DNA from: Crocinitomix sp.
Lineage (GTDB): Bacteria > Bacteroidota > Bacteroidia > Flavobacteriales_D > Crocinitomicaceae
Assembly (NCBI GenBank): GCA_020849935.1
Contig: JADZFJ010000469.1
Location: 1-10,750 of the forward strand
Length of the DNA: 10,750 nucleotides
Direction: 5' to 3'
The notes under the pieces were generated by a model, which worked only from the letters and a program-made list of their open reading frames with translations, did no database searches and was not told the origin of the DNA. The first letter of the stretch is position 1, and every line of letters begins with the position of its first letter. Both the position numbers and the translations under genes were made by a program. Below, one piece after another: positions 6,125 to 10,750 of the stretch.

Positions 6125-7327
6125 TTATAACGATGCCCGTTCCAATTCCTCTTTGATAAATTCGCGTTGTTGGTAAAAACTCCAACTATAATAATCCATT
6201 AAACGGATATTGGTGAAATAGAAATTCAGAATTTGATCTGCCGTAAACCCATGAATCGCCATGCCCATCGCGCCTTCTTGACAAACACCCACGCCGTGTC
6301 CAAAACCTTTCCCACTCAAAATCACCACATCCCCCACTTTTTTACACGAAAACCACGTCGATTTTAACCGAAAATGCGTGCGAATATCCCGCAATGGAAT
6401 TCCCAATTGAGGATATTTATAAAATGCTTCTCGCGTAGGCTGCGAAAAATTATAAATCAAAGGCCCCAAAATCGAATCATTAATGGGATAACCAAATTCT
6501 TTAAAAAGATAATCGCGCCATTCCACGGCATCAATTTCTTTGGTCCATGTAGCTTGCGACGATCGGGTGCAAAAGGTATCTAACACACGTTTGCAATGAG
6601 GCACAATTTCATTCCAAACAAAATCCGCCTCGCTCGTTTGTCCACCACAATTCGCAAAGAAAAATCCTTCGGCTAAATTCAGGTCTTGTTTCAACATCAC
6701 AATGCCCCGCGTGGCATCCACTGCTTCGGCAATTGTGGGGGTATAAATCAACATATTATGGTATGCTTGGCAATGAACTTGGTCACATAATTGAAACCCT
6801 TCTTTTTTATGTTTTCCCAAATGTCCTAGCACGTAGGTTCGGCTCAAAATTGCTTGAACTTTGTAATATTCAAGGTGTTTTCCACCGCCGCCTTCGCTTT
6901 CAATTACACCTCCCAAATAATTACTCATCTCCACCCGATTAATTACCTTAATCTCGGTGTCATTTTCAGGTGTAAGTATAAAATCATTCCGATATCGGCG
7001 TGTTTTTTTAGAAGTAGGGGCAAGGCATTGGATTTTGAGACAACTGTTTTCTGACATTTCTTTTACGGTAACGCTGTCATACGAACCAATCGTTTTATCC
7101 AATTTTACCACCTTAATTTGTGTGCCAACCCGCTTAAATAAAATCGATTGACCTTGCCAAAGGTTTGTCACCAAGGTAGTATCCCCATAAATTTCGTAAT
7201 TGCCCGTATGGTACGAAATTTCTATCGTACCCAATTGGTAATCACGCATAATACCAATGTCTAATTCTTGCGCCCAAAGTTTGGGTACAATTAGTAGTAA
7301 TAAGATATGCATGAGCATTTTCCCCAT
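6125..7327 (-). CDS. Secreted SpoIID/LytB-domain protein, probable peptidoglycan-acting enzyme
   Basis: A 400-residue protein with a signal peptide (residues 1-20, hydrophobic LLLLIV core, probable cleavage after LWAQ), so it is exported. The SpoIID/LytB domain spans about 125-380: NYLGGVIESEGGGG (136-149), with E145 aligned to the catalytic Glu of SpoIID, then YKVQAILSRTYVL (155-167), CDQVHCQAY (181-189; C181, H185 and C186 resemble the Cys/His metal-binding cluster reported for clostridial SpoIID), ANCGGQTSEADFVWN (225-239) and GKGFGHGVGVCQEGAMGMA (339-357). SpoIID is a lytic transglycosylase acting on peptide-stripped glycan strands; in Bacteroidota, which do not sporulate, the domain probably serves wall remodelling or division. 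The usual EMP after the catalytic Glu is EGG here. Its ATG overlaps the lpxB stop (TAATG, 7325-7329), implying coupled translation; ATGs at 7318 and 7312 also precede the hydrophobic core. Confidence 0.9.
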   Translation of the reverse strand: MGKMLMHILLLLIVPKLWAQELDIGIMRDYQLGTIEISYHTGNYEIYGDTTLVTNLWQGQSILFKRVGTQIKVVKLDKTIGSYDSVTVKEMSENSCLKIQCLAPTSKKTRRYRNDFILTPENDTEIKVINRVEMSNYLGGVIESEGGGGKHLEYYKVQAILSRTYVLGHLGKHKKEGFQLCDQVHCQAYHNMLIYTPTIAEAVDATRGIVMLKQDLNLAEGFFFANCGGQTSEADFVWNEIVPHCKRVLDTFCTRSSQATWTKEIDAVEWRDYLFKEFGYPINDSILGPLIYNFSQPTREAFYKYPQLGIPLRDIRTHFRLKSTWFSCKKVGDVVILSGKGFGHGVGVCQEGAMGMAIHGFTADQILNFYFTNIRLMDYYSWSFYQQREFIKEELERASL

Positions 7328-8451
7328 TACCCCTTTTGGTTTTTAATAATCAACGAAGCAATTTCATCCGACGCTTTTCCATCTCCCAACATTTGTTCCA
7401 ATTGGTCGTAAGCATGCAACATTTCAATTCTTTTCGGGTTGGTTGAATCATGCAAAGGCAGTAATTCGGCATTAATTTTGGCAGGTGTCAGGTCACCCTG
7501 AATCAATTCTTTTACAATTTCTTTGTCCATAATCAAGTTGACCAACGAAATGTATTTTACCTTAATCAATCGCCGAGCAATAGCAATAGAAATCGGATTT
7601 CCTTTGTAACACACCACTTGAGGAACCTTAAAAAGAGCTGTTTCCAAGGTAGCCGTTCCCGAAGTCACCATTCCAAGATGGGCATGGTTTAAAAGGTCGT
7701 AAGTCCGATTTGGTATCACCTTAATCGGCAGTCCATTCGCAAGGTCAAGGTAGAGTTTTTCAGGAATATTAGGCGCGCCAGCAATCAAAATTTCCATGTC
7801 CTTAAAAGCTTGCGATGCCGTCAACATAATTGGCAATTTCGCTTTAATCTCTTGCAAACGACTTCCGGGCAAAAGCGCCAAAATCGGGCGATTGCTCAAA
7901 TGGAAATTTTCTCTAAAAGCTGCTTCGCTAATGGCGGTTGCTTTAAACTTTTGAATGGCGTCCACCAAGGGATGTCCCACATAATGCACTTCCATATCAA
8001 ACCGCTGATAAAAAGCCTTTTCGAAAGGTAAAATACAGTACATGTGGTCCACAACCCGTTTAATTTTGTGGATTCTATTTTGTTTCCAAGCCCAAATTTG
8101 TGGCGATACATAATAATGAACCCGAATTCCGTGTTTTTTGGCAAATTCGGCAATTCTCAAATTAAAACCCGGGTAATCCACCAAAATAATGGCGTCCGGT
8201 TGGTAGGATAAAATATCGTTTTTACAAAAAGAAATATTGTTCAAAATTGTTCGGAGATTGGCAACAACCTCCACAAACCCCATAAACGCAAGGTCGCGAA
8301 TATGCTTGACAGGCTTGCCAGCTATTTCTTGCATTCGATCACCTCCCCAAAATCTAAATTCAGCCAAAGAATCTTTCGATTTTAAGGCTTGGAGCAAATT
8401 ACTTCCATGTAAATCGCCAGATGCTTCCCCTGCTATGATATAATATTTCAA
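7327..8451 (-). CDS. lpxB: Lipid-A-disaccharide synthase (GT19)
   Basis: Condenses UDP-2,3-diacylglucosamine with lipid X to form the tetra-acyl disaccharide of lipid A, on the cytoplasmic face of the inner membrane. From a TTG at 8451 the protein has 374 residues and begins (M)KYYIIAGEASGDLHGSNLL, the usual LpxB N-terminus. Other family motifs follow in order: FWGGDRM, AFMGFVEV, VDYPGFNLR, YYVSPQIWAWKQNRIHKIK, CILPFE, YVGHPLVD, ALLPGSRLQEI, SGTATLETALF. The frame stays open to a TTG at 8514, adding 21 residues that match nothing expected in LpxB, and contains no ATG before the conserved start, so a TTG start is unavoidable; 8451 is preferred on homology. The stop is shared with the start of the SpoIID-domain gene. 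The gene shows that the organism makes lipid A and is Gram-negative. Confidence 0.93.
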   Translation of the reverse strand: MKYYIIAGEASGDLHGSNLLQALKSKDSLAEFRFWGGDRMQEIAGKPVKHIRDLAFMGFVEVVANLRTILNNISFCKNDILSYQPDAIILVDYPGFNLRIAEFAKKHGIRVHYYVSPQIWAWKQNRIHKIKRVVDHMYCILPFEKAFYQRFDMEVHYVGHPLVDAIQKFKATAISEAAFRENFHLSNRPILALLPGSRLQEIKAKLPIMLTASQAFKDMEILIAGAPNIPEKLYLDLANGLPIKVIPNRTYDLLNHAHLGMVTSGTATLETALFKVPQVVCYKGNPISIAIARRLIKVKYISLVNLIMDKEIVKELIQGDLTPAKINAELLPLHDSTNPKRIEMLHAYDQLEQMLGDGKASDEIASLIIKNQKG

Positions 8452-8468
8452 TTTACTCGTTTTTAGTT

Positions 8469-8536
8469 CAAAAATCGACCTGTTTATGAGGGTTTTACAC
8501 CCAAAAACAATCAACTTAAATTAATCTACAAAAATA
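8469..8536 (-). promoter_or_regulatory. Candidate lpxB promoter boxes
   Basis: On the minus strand TATTTTTG (8536-8529) is an exact TAnnTTTG -7 box, and GATTTTTG (8476-8469) is a one-mismatch version. The first would start transcription near 8524, about 70 bases before the preferred TTG; the second near 8464, with a short leader like the other genes here. Neither has a clear TTTG at the -33 distance (the second has one about 25 bp upstream). Confidence 0.35.
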
Positions 8537-8622
8537 CGACAAATTGGCCGCTAGACAGCCGCTTTAAATTTTTGAATTAACAAAAAGTTGTGAATACAGG
8601 GGAATATTTCGGAATTAATCCT

Positions 8623-8643
8623 TAATTTTCGTACAAATTTGTA
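8623..8643 (+). promoter_or_regulatory. Candidate NlpC/P60-gene promoter and 12-bp palindrome
   Basis: TAATTTTC (8623-8630) differs from TAnnTTTG in one base and would start transcription about ten bases before the ATG at 8646; no -33 TTTG is seen. A perfect palindrome TACAAATTTGTA (8632-8643) lies directly against the start codon and could be an operator, or chance in AT-rich DNA. Confidence 0.3.
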
Positions 8644-8645
8644 AC

Positions 8646-9596
8646 ATGAAGTATCTGTTTTTTATAGGTTTTCTTTTTACCACTTTTCAAGGTTTGACAC
8701 AAGACAGGCAAATTGACCAATTGGAAGTGCTTTACGATCAGGGGTATTACCTGAAGGTTTTACGAAAATCAACAAAGTTAATCGCAGATCCAGCTTACGA
8801 TTATAGTGGCATGCCTTCATTTTATCGGTCGTTGGCTTTATTTCGATTGGCAAAAGATGAGGTTTGGTTTAAACGACACAACAATGCCATCGAAGAGGCG
8901 ATTTCATCGTACCGCATTTTTTTAGAAAACGAACGAATCAATGATTATTTGTTGGCGCATTACCAAGAAATTGGAAGTTTAAAAACCTACCTCACCGATT
9001 TAGAAACCAGGTTTCGAAAAGCAAATTTAAATGGATCAGCCGACGATATTAAAGCCTTTCGCTTAAATGAACTTAAAGGAATCAAAGCCCGTCCCGATTT
9101 AATTCACGACAAACGCAGCAATGGAGGAGATGATATTTTTGTGGATGTTCCAGATGAAAATCCAACCGAAAAGCCAGACAAAAAAGATGACAAAGAAGAC
9201 GAAAGCAACGCAGGGTTAAGTTTTAGAGAAAAAATGGTGATTTATGCCAAATCTTTGGTAGGTACCAAATATAAATGGTCAGGAACAGAGCCAGATGGAT
9301 TTGATTGTTCGGGCTTTGTCAGCCATGTTCACCGACGTTTTGGGATTATCATTCCGCGTTCGTCGCCAGATATGTTAGCGGAGGCAAAAAAGGTAAATTT
9401 AGCCGATGCGTTTACAGGCGATTTGGTGTTTTTCGCTTCAGGTTCAACCATTTCACATGTCGGCTTGGTGATCAATACCAAAGGAAGCGGTTTAGTGATG
9501 GTGCATTCTTCTACCAGTCAAGGGGTGATTATTACCGAAATTGAAAAGTCTTCGTATTGGCAAACACGACTGAAAGCAGCGGGAACGTTTATTTAG
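8646..9596 (+). CDS. Secreted NlpC/P60-family peptidoglycan peptidase
   Basis: A 316-residue protein with a signal peptide (residues 1-19, MKYLFFIGFLF core, likely cut after GLTQ). Residues 20-150 look helical, resembling short tetratricopeptide-like repeats, but match no domain I can name. A charged Asp/Lys/Glu-rich linker (160-190) leads to a C-terminal NlpC/P60 domain (about 195-316). The catalytic triad is complete: C221 in GFDCSGFVSHVHRRFG, H271 in ISHVGLV and H287 in MVHSST, with the supporting PRSS (237-240) and GDLVFF (258-263). Family members cut the gamma-D-Glu to diamino-acid bond or related bonds in peptidoglycan stem peptides. It is likely periplasmic, as no lipobox Cys is present at the signal cleavage site. 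It diverges from lpxB, and its stop overlaps the end of the convergent membrane-protein gene by 8 bp. Confidence 0.93.
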   Translation: MKYLFFIGFLFTTFQGLTQDRQIDQLEVLYDQGYYLKVLRKSTKLIADPAYDYSGMPSFYRSLALFRLAKDEVWFKRHNNAIEEAISSYRIFLENERINDYLLAHYQEIGSLKTYLTDLETRFRKANLNGSADDIKAFRLNELKGIKARPDLIHDKRSNGGDDIFVDVPDENPTEKPDKKDDKEDESNAGLSFREKMVIYAKSLVGTKYKWSGTEPDGFDCSGFVSHVHRRFGIIIPRSSPDMLAEAKKVNLADAFTGDLVFFASGSTISHVGLVINTKGSGLVMVHSSTSQGVIITEIEKSSYWQTRLKAAGTFI

Positions 9597-9963
9597 AACC
9601 TTCCATCCGCACAATCCGCGATCGCAAATAAAAATCGACGGAAAGAAAAAGGACAATGACGCCCAATCCAATTAATGGCATGGTACCAATTTTTATCAAA
9701 TAGTCCAATTTTGAGGCAGGTACTAATTGAAAGGACTCCGCATCAGCTCCGTTCAAAGCTGTTAAAATAATCATCACCACAAAATAGCTAAGAATCGCCC
9801 ACCATCCTTTTTTTGAAATCAAGGGAGCGCTCTGGAGTGGTTTTTTTGTCTGCACCTCTTCCATGATTTTTTCCGTAAAACTGACCGAAAGACGAACATC
9901 TTCCACCTCTTTTTTGAGCAATGAACTGAATTCTTTATCAAGTGGATCCATAGAATTATGCAT
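9589..9963 (-). CDS. Two-helix membrane protein downstream of an ECF sigma gene, candidate anti-sigma factor
   Basis: A 124-residue protein with a charged N-terminal part (1-50), two predicted membrane helices (about 54-70, starting WWAILSYF, and about 89-113, ending SVDFYL) and a short basic tail. The N-terminal SFTEKIMEEV segment resembles that of small membrane proteins paired with ECF sigma factors in Bacteroidota. Its ATG overlaps the sigma stop as TAATG (9961-9965), so the two are co-translated, the typical arrangement for a sigma factor and its anti-sigma factor. No HCC zinc motif (ZAS) is present, so if it is an anti-sigma factor it is not of that class. An ATG at 9951 (MDPLDKEF) is an alternative start. 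The membrane topology is visible; the anti-sigma role is inferred from context. Confidence 0.75.
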   Translation of the reverse strand: MHNSMDPLDKEFSSLLKKEVEDVRLSVSFTEKIMEEVQTKKPLQSAPLISKKGWWAILSYFVVMIILTALNGADAESFQLVPASKLDYLIKIGTMPLIGLGVIVLFLSVDFYLRSRIVRMEGSK

Positions 9964-10535
9964 TAAATTTCTAATAAAATATTCGCTTTATTTTTCAAAA
10001 GCACGTTTAAAATCTCATTCAATTTTTTTCGTGTTCGGTGGACAATTACTTTGGTATTACTCAACGACTGCCCTGTAATTTGTGCCACTTCCTCCATCGA
10101 ATTTTCATCAAAGTAGTACAACGAAATTGTCCCTCTTTCAACAGGAGTCAAATAGGTAAAAGCAAGATCGAGGTAATACTTACGTTCCTCTTCCACTAAT
10201 TCCATAAAAATCGAATGATCTTCACCATTCGTTTCAGAGGTTTTTAAAGATTCGGTGCGCAAGCGTTTCCGTTTCCGTAAAAAATTAATCGACGAAAAAT
10301 AAGCGATTTTAAAAAGCCAAGTCGAAAATTTAGCTTCCCCTCGAAACGATTTTAATTGTTGAAAAGCCTTCACAAACGTATCTTGCGCCACCTCTTCCGC
10401 GTCCTCTTGGTTTTTCAACATTTTAAGGCAAAGAGAAAACACGAGGTGTCTATATTGATTTACCAACACCGCATACTTTTGCCGATCACCGGTTAAGATG
10501 TCAGCAATAAGCGATTGAATTTCAAGCTCTGTCAC
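9963..10535 (-). CDS. ECF-type RNA polymerase sigma factor
   Basis: A 190-residue sigma-70-family protein with only regions 2 and 4. Region 2 covers about 25-92: YRHLVFSLCLKMLKN, the core-binding NQEDAEEVAQDTFVKAFQQL (42-61) and the -10-recognising FSTWLFKIAYFSSINFLRKR (70-89). A linker (93-118) leads to region 4 (about 122-178), with the helix-turn-helix in SMEEVAQITGQSLSNTKVIV (146-165) followed by HRTRKKL. It would direct RNA polymerase to a small regulon, possibly under control of the membrane protein encoded just downstream. The start is GTG at 10535, 6 bp after the stop of the upstream gene; no upstream ATG is available and the next Met lies inside region 2. Alternating TAATG overlap and 6-bp spacing make this a tight operon. 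The stimulus is unknown. Confidence 0.93.
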   Translation of the reverse strand: MTELEIQSLIADILTGDRQKYAVLVNQYRHLVFSLCLKMLKNQEDAEEVAQDTFVKAFQQLKSFRGEAKFSTWLFKIAYFSSINFLRKRKRLRTESLKTSETNGEDHSIFMELVEEERKYYLDLAFTYLTPVERGTISLYYFDENSMEEVAQITGQSLSNTKVIVHRTRKKLNEILNVLLKNKANILLEI

Positions 10536-10541
10536 AAGTAA

Positions 10542-10750
10542 CTAATCTTCGCTCGATGAATTATTCTTCTTTTTTTCCAAGAGATGCGCTAAGATCAGCG
10601 AGATTCCTCCAAAAAGAAAGGAAAAAACCACAGCCGCTGGCGCCGCTTCAAGACCAAATAAGTGATGCGTTAAATTCCCCACCAAAATTCCTATCGGCAC
10701 AAAAACGAAAAACAAGCCCCCCTTCCAATTCGAATCTTTTTTCTTTCGGG
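10542..10750 (-). CDS. Small two-helix membrane protein, N-terminus outside window
   Basis: The minus strand is open from the window edge to TAG at 10544-10542, giving 68 residues. It reads a basic start (RKKKDSNWKGG), a hydrophobic helix (about 11-27, FFVFVPIGILVG), a short turn (NLTHHLFGLEAAP), a second helix (about 38-57, VVFSFLFGGISLILAHLL) and a polar tail ending EKKKNNSSSED. This is a two-helix inner-membrane protein with the basic segments probably cytoplasmic. I do not recognise the family. Its stop lies 6 bp before the sigma GTG, so it is the first visible gene of that operon. Together with the membrane protein on the other side, the sigma factor is flanked by membrane partners, which suggests a role in sensing or sigma control. 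Confidence 0.75.
   Translation of the reverse strand, partial: RKKKDSNWKGGLFFVFVPIGILVGNLTHHLFGLEAAPAAVVFSFLFGGISLILAHLLEKKKNNSSSED

Noticed and set aside
6125..7327. Sporulation gene
   Set aside because: SpoIID domains occur widely outside spore-formers, and the lpxB neighbour shows a Gram-negative lipid A producer; no other sporulation gene is present.
8452..8514. 21-residue N-terminal extension of LpxB
   Set aside because: It matches nothing in LpxB and the conserved N-terminus begins exactly at the second TTG.
1..10750. tRNA, rRNA, transposase or integrase genes
   Set aside because: None was found on either strand by inspection, so a mobile origin for the left end rests only on composition and gene content.

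Overview
The window looks like chromosome of a Gram-negative member of the Bacteroidota (Bacteroidetes), probably near the Flavobacteriia/Cytophagia part of the phylum. The evidence is an AT-rich composition, an LpxB of the short Bacteroidota type, start regions that lack Shine-Dalgarno sequences but carry boxes of the phylum-specific form TAnnTTTG, a bacterial GH3-family protein, and an ECF sigma factor of Bacteroidota character. Genus and species cannot be read from the sequence.

Layout. (1) Positions 1-296 hold the 3' end of a single-stranded-DNA-binding protein that has lost several hallmark OB-fold residues, closed by a textbook intrinsic terminator. (2) Positions 330-2098 hold a two-gene, ATGA-overlapping type IV toxin-antitoxin module: an AbiEi/DUF6088-like antitoxin and an AbiEii-family nucleotidyltransferase toxin. 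It has its own promoter, is visibly AT-richer than the metabolic genes, and looks like accessory cargo. (3) Positions 2216-5855 hold two adenylate-forming enzymes in the same direction, each behind its own candidate promoter: a GH3-family protein of unknown substrate and acetyl-CoA synthetase (acs). (4) Positions 5856-6124, between convergent genes, hold a composite of non-coding repeats: an imperfect hairpin unit, a 20-bp palindrome nested inside a 13-bp inverted repeat, a 10-bp-period triplet repeat and a 17/19 direct repeat. (5) Positions 6125-8451 (minus strand) hold lpxB followed by a secreted SpoIID/LytB-domain protein, joined by a TAATG stop/start overlap; lpxB most likely starts at a TTG. 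(6) Divergent from lpxB, positions 8646-9596 encode a secreted NlpC/P60 peptidoglycan hydrolase. (7) Convergent with it, positions 9589-10750 (minus strand) hold a tight operon: a partial two-helix membrane protein, an ECF sigma factor, and a two-helix membrane protein that is a candidate anti-sigma factor.

How the genes fit together. The right half has an envelope theme: lipid A disaccharide synthesis, a glycan-strand-acting SpoIID-domain protein, a peptide-cleaving NlpC/P60 enzyme, and a sigma factor flanked by membrane proteins. The middle is carbon activation (acetate to acetyl-CoA, plus an unknown GH3 acyl-adenylate reaction). The left edge, with a decaying ssb and a toxin-antitoxin pair, resembles the margin of a mobile or formerly mobile segment. 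I found no clearly new multi-gene system. The items most worth following up are the repeat cluster at 5856-6124, the eroded ssb beside the toxin-antitoxin module, and the three-gene sigma operon with unrecognised membrane partners.
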